The position numbers were made by a program, and so were the translations under genes. Under the pieces are notes generated by a model. The model saw only the letters and a program-made list of their open reading frames with translations. It was not told the origin of the DNA and did not search any database. A stretch of DNA of 64,000 nucleotides from an uncultured Chloroflexota bacterium (GTDB taxonomy: Bacteria; Chloroflexota; UBA11872; VXNJ01): contig CAJWLF010000010.1 in NCBI GenBank assembly GCA_913043205.1, forward strand, positions 1 to 64,000, given 5' to 3'. Below, piece by piece: positions 8,418-16,764 of the stretch; the stretch's first letter is position 1; each line of letters opens with the position of its first letter.

Positions 8418-9908
8418 TCAATTACCGGGCCAGGCCGACAATCTGTTCTGAATTCGAGCAGCCGCATCTGATCTACCTGATTCCTGCAAATGCCGGATCC
8501 ATTCTTCGTGCCGAACATATTTCCACGGGCCCGTCCTTATCACCTCTAGTAGTGGATCGCCTTCATTACCAGGCCTCCCTAGTTGCTCATGCAACCATCC
8601 AGACAATCTACTATCAAGGTCTTTTACTATATCCGGCATGAGTTCGGCCAAATTTTTCGTCTGGTATTTGTCTAATTCCATGTCATACAAACTAACGGCA
8701 GGGTAATCGAACAATCCAGGATGATAAGTGCGCGTAAATAGCCATTTATGAGTCCGGACTGACCGCTGACAGGAATACAGCCCGTGGGTTAAAACTAAGT
8801 GGTCTCTACCTGGATCATTTGCTCGACCCTTAATAGTCCTTACCAAAGATTGGCCGTCCCACCCAGCTTGGGAATCTATGCCTGCCATTTCGCATATGGT
8901 GGGCGCTATATCCAATGTATAGACTAATTCGTCACTTTCTACCACTTCTACTCCATCTGGCGGAGAGATGATCAAAGGCACATGATGCGATGCCTCATAC
9001 CCACTTGTATGATCGCCATAGATACCCATTTCACCCTGATGTTCACCATGATCAGCAGTGATAATTATGCAGGTTTCTTCCAGCACCCCCTGTTCTTCCA
9101 GCACCTCTAACAACTGACCAAAATGATAATCCGTAAAGGCTACGCTTCCATCATACCCATCTATCCAGCGGTTCCAGTCGCTGACAGTCTCTATCTTTTC
9201 AGGAAAAGGATCTCCACCAGGCCCAGGAGGAATAGGAGAATTCCCCGGCGAAACGGGTGGCCTATATGGAAACAGCTCGGGAGCGGTAAATGGACCAGAT
9301 AAATCCTGTTGTGAATCGATAGCATCCTGGTCAGGCCATTCAGGGGGAGGATCGTCCGAGTACCTATCCAACCATTCCTGTGGAACCCTGTAATTTCTAT
9401 GTGGATCCCAGTAGTTAACGTGCAAGAACCAATCATCTTGTTTCGCGATTCGTTTAAGAATAGGTAAAGCAGCTTCATTCACTTCGTCTGCTGTCTCATT
9501 ACCGCGTTTCAATGTATGAGAATGATATTCTCTAAACCCTGATGTGTGCCAGAATGCCGCATGCCTATCGGCGAACGATGAGACAGAAACCGTATAGTAA
9601 CCCGCGTCGTACAGCGTTCTAGCAAGGGTATGAGTAATTTCCCCAGCACGATCTCTATAAATGTCCCCATCCAGCCTATATTGAGACCCTGGTCCCCAGT
9701 GAGTAGATATGCCATTATGCACGCCAAACATCCCTCCGAACATTGATGCACGCCCTGGCACGCAAGGGGAATCGGACACATATGCACGATTAAACCGTAT
9801 CCCTCGATCGGCTATACGGTCAATATTTGGCGAAGTATCACGGTGGTATCCGTAGCAGCCGAGATGATCAGGCCTCTGAGAATCTATATCTATAAACAAA
9901 AATCGCAA
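8418..9908 (-). CDS. sulfatase with CVPGR maturation motif
   Basis: A 496-residue sulfatase, paralogous to the plus-strand gene at 5907. It carries C49-V-P-G-R53: the essential Cys, Pro and Arg of C-x-P-x-R are kept, while the fourth position is Gly instead of the usual Ser or Ala. Metal-site features IDIDSQRPDHLGCYG and TADHGEHQGEMGIYGDH are intact. A Pro/Gly-rich insertion (PVSGNSPIPPGPGGDP region, about 215-235) is unusual. The start is TTG, with AAGGAG 6 nt upstream overlapping the stop codon of the preceding sulfatase. The two genes are only 10 nt apart and are probably translationally coupled. Confidence 0.88.
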   Translation of the reverse strand: MRFLFIDIDSQRPDHLGCYGYHRDTSPNIDRIADRGIRFNRAYVSDSPCVPGRASMFGGMFGVHNGISTHWGPGSQYRLDGDIYRDRAGEITHTLARTLYDAGYYTVSVSSFADRHAAFWHTSGFREYHSHTLKRGNETADEVNEAALPILKRIAKQDDWFLHVNYWDPHRNYRVPQEWLDRYSDDPPPEWPDQDAIDSQQDLSGPFTAPELFPYRPPVSPGNSPIPPGPGGDPFPEKIETVSDWNRWIDGYDGSVAFTDYHFGQLLEVLEEQGVLEETCIIITADHGEHQGEMGIYGDHTSGYEASHHVPLIISPPDGVEVVESDELVYTLDIAPTICEMAGIDSQAGWDGQSLVRTIKGRANDPGRDHLVLTHGLYSCQRSVRTHKWLFTRTYHPGLFDYPAVSLYDMELDKYQTKNLAELMPDIVKDLDSRLSGWLHEQLGRPGNEGDPLLEVIRTGPWKYVRHEEWIRHLQESGRSDAAARIQNRLSAWPGN

Positions 9909-9918
9909 GCCAAACTCC

Positions 9919-11355
9919 TTAACGTGTATCTTTAGGGTGTGGCGGCACTACATCACCGGTTTCTACAAACCAGCTCAATAGTCGCTTGGATAGCTCTTGC
10001 ACCACTTCTTGATTATCAAGCACATCAATTACATTACGCTCTTCGCCTGGATCAGCATCAAGGTTATATAACTCATCAATATCGTGTAATCGATGAATAT
10101 ACTTCCATTCGTCAGTCCTAATCATCGCAGATTTGCATACGGAATCAGGATTATCGGTTTGTATACGAGCTTTCTGGTAGTAAATGTAATCCTCGCTTGG
10201 CGCATCCTGTTTCATTTCCAGAGCTTGAGTTTCATGTCTATTGTGGCCACCCTCACAATAGACAGCATCTTTATGACGCTGGCTATCTCCCTTAATCAGA
10301 GGCAGCAAGCTTTCACCATATTGGTCATGATCGAGTTTAATCCCTGCAATGTCTAGAATTGTTGGAGTCAAATCTACAGTTTCACACAAAGCTGAGTTCA
10401 TTGACTGGGCATCCACTCCTGGCACACGAATAGCTAATGGAGACCGGATCAAACAATCTTCGAATCCACTAGGCCATTTTTCCACCAAGCCATAATCACC
10501 AGCGTAATCACCATGGTCGGAATAATATAGCACCGATGTATCGTCCCAAAAGCCGTGACGCTTCAAAGAAGCCAACACCTCGCCAAACTGGTCATCAATA
10601 CGAGTGCACATCCCATAGTAGGTTGCAACCAACTCTTTTAAGTCTGCTTCATTCATCCCATCAATTCCATATGACTTATGCATCTCCGGATAATATTTGG
10701 GTTTATTTTCGTGATCCGCCGGCAAAGGGGTGGGTACTTTCTCACGATCGTGTAAAGAAAAATATGGCTCCTCTACCCAGTACGGACAGTGAGGAAATAT
10801 CAGAGGTATGTACAGACAGAATGGTTCCGGCGGATTCGATTCGAGAAACTTAAGGGCCCCGTCCATCCAAAGCCTATCAGGTTCAATCGAACTGAACTCT
10901 TGTGGCCGTTCCCCAAAATAGAAGGTACGAAACCGATAATCATCCTGATCCCAGGGATTATTAACGAAATTACTACGATAATCCTCAAAATCAACCTCGC
11001 CCCTATTACTAACGCTATCCTCCATTGAATCAGGATCTAAAAGATCATTTTTTCCCCACATTTCCACGTGATAACCGGCCTCTCGGAGATATCGAAACAG
11101 GTTAGGCTCATCCGGTTTCAATAGGTGCCATAGTGTGCGATGGCCTCTGACATGGGGATACCATCCTGTAAACATGCTCATACGAGAGGGGGAACACACG
11201 GTGTGGTTTACAAAAAAGTTAGAGAATGCGCTATGGTCTGATGCGAATTTATCTAAAATCGGCGTTTGTATTACGTCATTACCCATGTATCCTGCACAAT
11301 CAGCGCGCTGCTCATCAGGCATAAAGATCACTATGTTTGGTGGGCGATCAGGCAA
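9919..11355 (-). CDS. sulfatase (type I, canonical CSPSR motif)
   Basis: A 478-residue sulfatase from the TTG chosen here. The maturation motif is C54-S-P-S-R58, followed by MSMFTGWYPHVRGHRTLWH, a typical sulfatase stretch. YYSDHGDYAGDYGLVEKWP supplies the second metal-site segment. It lacks a signal peptide. Three in-frame starts are possible: TTG at 11409 (no Shine-Dalgarno), GTG at 11364 (GGAGGA directly abutting, too close) and TTG at 11355 (GGAGGA 9 nt upstream). The last gives the normal N-terminus PDRPPNIVIFMPDEQRAD. It is the first gene of a minus-strand run with the next sulfatase and perhaps the SDR. Confidence 0.88.
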   Translation of the reverse strand: MPDRPPNIVIFMPDEQRADCAGYMGNDVIQTPILDKFASDHSAFSNFFVNHTVCSPSRMSMFTGWYPHVRGHRTLWHLLKPDEPNLFRYLREAGYHVEMWGKNDLLDPDSMEDSVSNRGEVDFEDYRSNFVNNPWDQDDYRFRTFYFGERPQEFSSIEPDRLWMDGALKFLESNPPEPFCLYIPLIFPHCPYWVEEPYFSLHDREKVPTPLPADHENKPKYYPEMHKSYGIDGMNEADLKELVATYYGMCTRIDDQFGEVLASLKRHGFWDDTSVLYYSDHGDYAGDYGLVEKWPSGFEDCLIRSPLAIRVPGVDAQSMNSALCETVDLTPTILDIAGIKLDHDQYGESLLPLIKGDSQRHKDAVYCEGGHNRHETQALEMKQDAPSEDYIYYQKARIQTDNPDSVCKSAMIRTDEWKYIHRLHDIDELYNLDADPGEERNVIDVLDNQEVVQELSKRLLSWFVETGDVVPPHPKDTR

Positions 11356-11364
11356 TTCGTTCAC

Positions 11365-11370
11365 TCCTCC
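11365..11370 (-). promoter_or_regulatory. Shine-Dalgarno site fixing a TTG start
   Basis: GGAGGA on the minus strand, 9 nt before TTG at 11355. It lies inside the longer possible reading frame, which argues that the longer frame is not the real N-terminus. Confidence 0.55.
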
Positions 11371-11557
11371 GTATTGGATATGTTTACTCGTCTTGGGTAT
11401 CAAAAGCAAATACTACGGTACATATTCTGCCGAGACCCAGCCCAAGTGTCCAACCAACCCTATACTGTTAACACTAAACAACGAAAAGCTCCGGAGTAAC
11501 CTGTAAGTGTCAGCGCTTCACGCAAATAATCAATTTGAAATCCCACATCGTTATACA

Positions 11558-12508
11558 ATGCGCCTTATATGTCTCATTATTACACCTTTGTTATTGGCAA
11601 TTGTCATCTCATGTGAACGACAAGAAGACAATTCACATTTTTCAAACACCAATCGTGTAGGAATAGAGGTAGACGTTAACTGGACAGTGTTAACCGACAG
11701 AAAGCTACTGTTTAAATCGGATGCTGACGGAGATTTCGACCTATACATAGCAGATGGCTACAAACGTCAGATCTATAGAGTCACCGATGATCGACACCAT
11801 AACCGATATGCAGATCCGTCTCCCGACGGCAAAACAATCGTATTCGCTGGCAATGGGGATGGGGGCGATTTCGATCTATATATTGTCAACATCGATGGCA
11901 ATGAACTGAGACAAATAACCAATAATGATTTCGAAGACTATTCACCATCATGGTCCCCAGATGGTGAACACATCGCCTACGAAAACGATGATAATTTCGG
12001 TGCCTTTTTTCGAATCCTTGTATTAGACGTCAATTCAGGTATCAACAAAATTGTGAACCCTCAAGACAACTTCTATAGTTACGGACCAGAGTGGTCAAAT
12101 GATGGAACCGAATTAGCCGTGTTCAACAACTCCGACGGCGATTTTGACATTTATTCACTAAACATTGTGGAAGGGACAACGCGACAATTAACCAATGATG
12201 GAACATCTACTCAATTTCCTGATTATGCTCCCGGTGGCGACAGCATTGTCTATGAATCATTCACCGCCAAAGATGGTTGGCAATTATGGACCAGCCGGCT
12301 AAACCAACCCGCTCTGCCGACTCGAATAACCTACCTTAACGGCGAGGCGCGAAATCCTGACTGGTCCCCTGACGGCTCGCAAATAGCCTTCGAATTTGTT
12401 GGGCCATACAGTTCAGACATCTGGATTATTGAAAACGACGGTAGCAACCCAATCCCTCTTCTGTCGACACCAGGTCGTGACGGTCAACCAGTGTTTTTTA
12501 AGCAATGA
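11558..12508 (+). CDS. TolB/WD40-like beta-propeller lipoprotein
   Basis: A 316-residue protein from ATG 11558; a GTG at 11507 would add 17 residues without a better leader. The N-terminus MRLICLIITPLLLAIVISC is a lipoprotein signal with a VISC lipobox (Cys19). The rest consists of PD40/TolB-type propeller blades: DADGDFDLYI, DPSPDGKTIVF, GDFDLYIVNIDG, SWSPDGEHIAY, DGDFDIYSLNI and DWSPDGSQIAF. Such propellers bind partner proteins or ligands outside the membrane. There are no catalytic residues to point to. It stands alone on the plus strand and ends at a bidirectional-looking terminator. Confidence 0.85.
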   Translation: MRLICLIITPLLLAIVISCERQEDNSHFSNTNRVGIEVDVNWTVLTDRKLLFKSDADGDFDLYIADGYKRQIYRVTDDRHHNRYADPSPDGKTIVFAGNGDGGDFDLYIVNIDGNELRQITNNDFEDYSPSWSPDGEHIAYENDDNFGAFFRILVLDVNSGINKIVNPQDNFYSYGPEWSNDGTELAVFNNSDGDFDIYSLNIVEGTTRQLTNDGTSTQFPDYAPGGDSIVYESFTAKDGWQLWTSRLNQPALPTRITYLNGEARNPDWSPDGSQIAFEFVGPYSSDIWIIENDGSNPIPLLSTPGRDGQPVFFKQ

Positions 12509-12584
12509 TTACCGTTGTGTATCTACTGCCGCCAAGCCGCCAAAATGATAACCAACCAAATTACAAGAATGTTACACATAAAAA

Positions 12585-12617
12585 TTGGGGCAGACTCAAA
12601 ACTCGAGTCCGCCCCAA
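12585..12617 (-). terminator. intrinsic terminator of the sugar-permease operon
   Basis: A 13-bp stem TTGGGGCGGACTC / GAGTCTGCCCCAA (one G-U type mismatch) with a 7-nt loop. On the minus strand it is followed by TTTTTATG, the expected U-run. It lies 24 nt after the stop of the permease gene. The hairpin could also stop plus-strand transcripts from the propeller lipoprotein, though the U-run on that side is weak. Confidence 0.85.
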
Positions 12618-12640
12618 TAAATCAGCTACCTGGTATGAAG

Positions 12641-13576
12641 CTAATATCCGATGTCGTAACTTAATATCCTGGCATTCAGCAGAGTGACTAATCCTATAAC
12701 CACAAACAGCACTACCGACATTGCCGACGCATAGCCCATTTTCAAATATTCAAAGGCATTTGAATAGACAAGCACGACTACAGTGACCGTGCTATCAAGT
12801 GGTCCGCCTGTCAAGGAACCGTTGCCGATTGCAGAAGTCATAATCCAAACCTGAACGAACATTTGCAAAGCACCTATAAAATAGACAATAACGACAAAGA
12901 ACGTCGTAGGAGCCAGCAAAGGCATCGTTATCTTGAAAAATTTCGAAAACCGTCCTGCTCCATCTATATCAGACGCCTCCATGAGATGAGGCGGAATACC
13001 TTGCAAGCCAGCAAGGTAAATCACCATATTCAAACCCATGTTTTTCCAAATACTGAGGATGACTATGGACAACATTGAAGTGTCCGGCGATCTGAGCCAT
13101 TTCAGCCGCTCCAGTCCCAGCAACTCAAGAATATCATTGAAAAGTCCGAATTGAGGCTCGTAAAGCCATAACCATATTAGAGACACGGCTACAAATGAAC
13201 TGACAACCGGCATATAAAACATTGCCCGAAAGAAATAAATCGATCGAATCTGCCGATTTATGAGAGCAGCCAGAGCCAAAGAGGTGACTACACCCGCCGG
13301 AACAGTGGCACCGGCGAAAAACAACGTATTTGTTACAGACCTCATATATCTCGGGTCATCAAATAGCCGACCGTAATTCTTCCACAATGGATCGGACAGT
13401 CTAGGGGCCTTCAACAAATCATAATCAGTGATGCTGTAATAGAAGGCCGCAGCTATTGGAATGATCACAAAGATCGCGATAAACGCAAGCACCGGGGCGA
13501 TGAATATATAGCCCCAGCCATTACCAAACCCGCGCCCACTACGCGATGAGCTAACTGAAGTTGAAGAAACTCCCAA
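12641..13576 (-). CDS. ABC sugar transporter permease, MalF/UgpA-type
   Basis: A 311-residue inner-membrane permease with six predicted membrane segments, the first at about 22-44 (YIFIAPVLAFIAIFVIIPI). The ABC-contact EAA loop reads MEASDIDGAGRFSKFFKITMPLL, close to the consensus EAAxxDGAxxxxxFxxIxLP. The start is TTG at 13576 with only a weak AGG upstream; no better start is visible. It lies 9 nt after the MalG-type permease, so the two form the heterodimeric channel of a carbohydrate importer. Gene order is binding protein, then MalG-type, then MalF-type, the reverse of the common F-G order. No ATPase gene is nearby. Confidence 0.92.
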   Translation of the reverse strand: MGVSSTSVSSSRSGRGFGNGWGYIFIAPVLAFIAIFVIIPIAAAFYYSITDYDLLKAPRLSDPLWKNYGRLFDDPRYMRSVTNTLFFAGATVPAGVVTSLALAALINRQIRSIYFFRAMFYMPVVSSFVAVSLIWLWLYEPQFGLFNDILELLGLERLKWLRSPDTSMLSIVILSIWKNMGLNMVIYLAGLQGIPPHLMEASDIDGAGRFSKFFKITMPLLAPTTFFVVIVYFIGALQMFVQVWIMTSAIGNGSLTGGPLDSTVTVVVLVYSNAFEYLKMGYASAMSVVLFVVIGLVTLLNARILSYDIGY

Positions 13577-13585
13577 ATTCGGTAC

Positions 13586-14509
13586 CTAGCCCTTAATACC
13601 TGACAAGGCAATACCTTGTACAAAATAACGTTGCGTCATCAAGAACATAATCAAAATCGGTACAGTTGCTACCATTGTAGCCGCCATCAAAAGACCCCAG
13701 TCAGTGTTAAATTCCTGACGGAAGTTGGCAAGTCCAACCTGGATAGTCTTCATTTCCTCAGTTTTGGTGATAATAAACGGCCAAACAAAGTCATTCCAGG
13801 TCTGCTGGAATGAAAAAACTGTTAAGACCGCCAACGCAGCACCTGACAACGGAAGAATGATATTCCAATAAATTCGGAATTCTGACGCACCATCAATTCT
13901 GGCGGCATCTTCCAATTCACGTGGTAACGTCTGGAAAAACTGTCTCAAAAGAAAAGTTCCATAGGCAGTCGGGAACAACGGTACTGTCAATCCCCAGTAA
14001 GTATTCACAAGGCCAAACCCACCCTGGCCCACAATGTCATTACCACCAGCGAGTGGAAAGTTCTTGACCAGAATGAAAAGCGGCACCATCGTCACCTGAA
14101 AAGGAATCATAAGTGTTGCTATCACAGCTGCAAACAACACATCACGTCCACGGAACTCTAAACGAGCAAAAGCATATCCTGCTGTGGAAGCTAGGACTAA
14201 ATGGGCCAATGTAATAACAGCTGCAACAAAGGCACTGTTAAAGAAAAATCTACCAAAATTCAACCCCCATACGGTCGAATAATTGTCAAACTTAAATTCT
14301 CGCGGTAGATATGTACCGGGATCGGCGACCGAGAATTCGAATAGGTCTTCACTTGATTTAAAAGACCCAAGAAGTGACCATAAAAACGGAAACACTGCCA
14401 AAAATGCGATTATCGACATCAACAGATAGAGCAATGTACGCCTTGTTACGGGCCACGCTCTACCCTCAGTTCGCACGGTAGCGACAGGCTCAGTTCTTGC
14501 GACAGCCAT
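13586..14509 (-). CDS. ABC sugar transporter permease, MalG/UgpE-type
   Basis: A 307-residue permease with six predicted membrane segments. It has a cytoplasmic N-terminus, the family's long loop after segment 1 (FKSSEDLF...NYSTVW), and the EAA loop LEDAARIDGASEFRIYWNIILPLS. The C-terminus RYFVQGIALSGIKG is the classic MalG-family ending. ATG start with AGGGAG 7 nt upstream. It pairs with the MalF-type permease just downstream and depends on the substrate-binding protein encoded 0.4 kb upstream. Substrate is inferred only as a sugar or sugar derivative. Confidence 0.93.
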   Translation of the reverse strand: MAVARTEPVATVRTEGRAWPVTRRTLLYLLMSIIAFLAVFPFLWSLLGSFKSSEDLFEFSVADPGTYLPREFKFDNYSTVWGLNFGRFFFNSAFVAAVITLAHLVLASTAGYAFARLEFRGRDVLFAAVIATLMIPFQVTMVPLFILVKNFPLAGGNDIVGQGGFGLVNTYWGLTVPLFPTAYGTFLLRQFFQTLPRELEDAARIDGASEFRIYWNIILPLSGAALAVLTVFSFQQTWNDFVWPFIITKTEEMKTIQVGLANFRQEFNTDWGLLMAATMVATVPILIMFLMTQRYFVQGIALSGIKG

Positions 14510-14915
14510 AGCAGCTCCCTTTAAAACAAATCAGGTATTCCGATCAGGAACCGGATACCAACATTTGGTGACAAACACTTCGCGTGCCCCTCACCGCAAA
14601 TACCAGGTAACCAAACTGAAGAATAATCTATTTCTTCAGCCAGGCCTTTATACCTCTTGAACTAAACAATAACCCAATCGCCGACTTACAGCAAAATTCA
14701 GTATCTTCTAGAAACCCCTATCAGAGTATCCCGGTCGAATACTAACAAAAACCTGTACCAACGATCTCCACATATTACATCAGTTTCTACAAAACTGAGG
14801 CGGCCTCGAGGATCGGACTTCTATTTTGTGGAATTTAACCCCACTAGAAATCCGTCCCCGGAGACCGCCTCTATCTCGCTACATCGTATGCAGGCGAGAA
14901 CCAGAGGCTCTCAAC
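14510..14915 (-). other. 406-base gap between binding-protein and permease genes
   Basis: No reading frame in this gap looks like a gene. It contains the large hairpin described separately (14797-14871). A promoter for the permease genes may also lie here, but I could not place convincing -35/-10 boxes. Confidence 0.5.
14797..14871 (-). terminator. large imperfect hairpin after the binding-protein gene (attenuator/terminator)
   Basis: Minus-strand arms GAGGCGGTCTC...CGGATTTCTAGTGG and CCAC...TAGAAGTCCG...GAGGCCGCCTC pair over about 25 positions with small internal loops. It lies 45 nt downstream of the binding-protein stop and is followed by TCAGTTTTGT. A partial terminator here would give more binding protein than permease, a common arrangement in ABC importers. 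Confidence 0.6.
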
Positions 14916-16298
14916 CTAGCTCGAAATAATCTGAGTAACTTCCTTGTCCATACCTTCCAGGGCCTCTTCTACAGTGAGGTCACCTAGTGCAGCCTTCTCG
15001 ACCCATCGGCCCATAGCGGGCTGAACGTCGAAGTGCTGCGGAACAATCTGTCGACCCTTACCGAACTTCGCGTTAACTACATACTCTTTCCATGGAGAAG
15101 TCTGGTAGAGCTCATAGCTCTCCATACCAACTCGACATGGCATAGAACGGTCACCAACAACGTTGATGTCGTGGTTCACTGTAGGTGAAGCAAAGTACTT
15201 CATGGTCTCGAAAGTTGCATCCGGATTCTTCGTCAAACGGTACGGCTGGTACTTATCGACGTAGATCTGGAGCACCTGCTCCTTTGGCCCCTTGAAGGGC
15301 TTTCCTACCAATACATCTGCGAAGATGTCTGGAGCGTTGGTTTCACAGTTACCAACGTTACCTGGCCATAGCTGCTGAATAGCAACCTTGCCAGCACAGA
15401 AGGCGTGCAAGTTTGGAATACCAGAGTCCATGCCCTCAGGAGGACGGGCCTTTTGGTCCAATCCACTTTGAACATGCTGACTAAGGGCAGTTTTACCCTC
15501 TGGAGAGTTGTTTAAAGGCTTGGTACGTTCTTCGTTGAAGTAGTTACCACCAGCCTGGAACAACCAGTCCTCGTACACCTGTGTAGAGTGCTCGAGGTTG
15601 AATCCAGCTTGCTCGAACTTGTCACCGTCGCGTTTTGTTAGCTTCGGTATAGCCTCGTTAAGTTCTTCCCATGTGGTTGGAACTGTCGGCTCAAGTCCAG
15701 CTGCCTCAAAAAACGAAGGTCGAATAACTGGGTTACCTCGGTAGTTAAACCGGTATGGTACACCGTGAATGTGACCCTCGTAAGTGACGTCCTCTATACC
15801 CCTCGGGTAAAAGTCAGACCACTGATCCCAGTTCTTGACATACTCGTCAATAAACAGCGTTCCACCCTTAGCTGCTAGAACTGGTGTCCATAGACCACCA
15901 CCGTACCAGATATCTGGTGCTGTACCAGCTGCAAAGCCAGTTGTGATCTTCTGGAATGAACTCGCCCAGTCAGAAAAGTCAGGCGTCACGTCAATTCCCG
16001 TGAGTGCCTTAAATTCCGTTATGGACTTTCGAGCCGCTTCCTGACCGGCCGGGTTAAGGCCGTTGAAACGAAACTCTACCTTTGCTCCGTCAAAGCGTGC
16101 CGGTGCGGCATCGCCTGCTGGAGCTGCAGCCGGAGCGTCAGCCTTTGCGGCCGGAGCTTCGGCTTTAGCGGCCGGAGCTGCAGCTGCAGGTGCAGCAGCA
16201 GTGGTTGTTGTGGTCTCCTCGGAGCCACAAGCTGCGAGCACAGCTAGTCCGGCTGTACCGGCCATACCTGCCAGTACCCGTCTACGTGTAAAGCGCAA
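14916..16298 (-). CDS. ABC sugar transporter substrate-binding lipoprotein, Tat-exported
   Basis: A 460-residue family-1 solute-binding protein. The N-terminus has a twin-arginine motif (TRRRVLAG, 4-11) followed by a hydrophobic stretch and LAAC lipobox (Cys24), so it is probably folded before export and then lipid-anchored. Residues 30-68 are a low-complexity Thr/Ala/Pro/Lys tether. The mature domain shows FKALTGIDVTPDF, TAPDIWYGGG and TTWEELNEAI, typical of sugar-binding proteins. TTG start with AGGGGGAAG upstream. The gene has more GC-ending codons than its neighbours by eye, as expected of a highly expressed product. It serves the two permeases downstream. Confidence 0.92.
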   Translation of the reverse strand: MRFTRRRVLAGMAGTAGLAVLAACGSEETTTTTAAAPAAAAPAAKAEAPAAKADAPAAAPAGDAAPARFDGAKVEFRFNGLNPAGQEAARKSITEFKALTGIDVTPDFSDWASSFQKITTGFAAGTAPDIWYGGGLWTPVLAAKGGTLFIDEYVKNWDQWSDFYPRGIEDVTYEGHIHGVPYRFNYRGNPVIRPSFFEAAGLEPTVPTTWEELNEAIPKLTKRDGDKFEQAGFNLEHSTQVYEDWLFQAGGNYFNEERTKPLNNSPEGKTALSQHVQSGLDQKARPPEGMDSGIPNLHAFCAGKVAIQQLWPGNVGNCETNAPDIFADVLVGKPFKGPKEQVLQIYVDKYQPYRLTKNPDATFETMKYFASPTVNHDINVVGDRSMPCRVGMESYELYQTSPWKEYVVNAKFGKGRQIVPQHFDVQPAMGRWVEKAALGDLTVEEALEGMDKEVTQIISS

Positions 16299-16393
16299 GT
16301 GCTTCCCCCTATCGATGAAACTTGAGGATCAGCCCCCTCAGTCCTACGCATGCAGGACGATCAAAAGGTGACCGTATTCCTCCCTGGTGGGGA

Positions 16394-16422
16394 ATTGTCG
16401 TGCCCCCTTGGATATATGTCAA
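16394..16422 (-). promoter_or_regulatory. sigma70-type promoter of the sugar importer
   Basis: Minus-strand TTGACA (16422-16417) and GACAAT (16399-16394) are separated by 17 nt, a perfect -35 and a 4/6 -10 at ideal spacing. The transcript would have a leader of about 90 nt before the TTG start at 16298. Confidence 0.6.
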
Positions 16423-16576
16423 GCCCAACTCATGCTATAACCGAGTAAAATAGACTATATACAGTGTCAAAAACATGTATTTCCACCAAATAAATATGTT
16501 AGACAAACCCTCTAATGTTTGGTGGATTGGCCAGCTGCAATATCGCAACTTTTAAGATTCTGCACTGCCCTTAATA

Positions 16577-16606
16577 TTGTCTGAAGCAGCTCTGTTTCTG
16601 TAAAAT
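16577..16606 (+). promoter_or_regulatory. possible promoter of the NHL lipoprotein gene
   Basis: TTGTCT (16577-16582), an 18-nt spacer and TAAAAT (16601-16606) on the plus strand, leaving a leader of about 150 nt. The -35 box is only a partial match, so this is tentative. Confidence 0.3.
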
Positions 16607-16764
16607 GACATGTACTTACGTATCTTCGGATATGATATGAGGATCATAATTTACGGGCATCAACCCATCTGGCCAAATCTAATTAGGTTGGCAAAGCTAT
16701 TATGGGTTTAGCAATAACAGAATGTGCATGGCGCACTACGAGGGACCTTAGCTGGAAGATAACT

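Larger units (their letters stand above)
16299..16764. other. 466-base divergent intergenic region
   Basis: Separates the binding-protein gene (minus) from the NHL lipoprotein gene (plus). It carries a good minus-strand sigma70-type promoter and a weaker plus-strand one, described separately. No protein-coding or RNA gene is recognisable. Confidence 0.6.

Noticed and set aside
16113-16210. Tandem DNA repeat or mobile element
   Set aside because: The repetition is short Ala/Pro/Lys codon runs within a coding tether, not a separate repeat element.
16063-16371. Plus-strand Ala-rich reading frame of 102 residues
   Set aside because: It is the antisense of the Ala/Pro tether of the binding protein and has no ribosome site.
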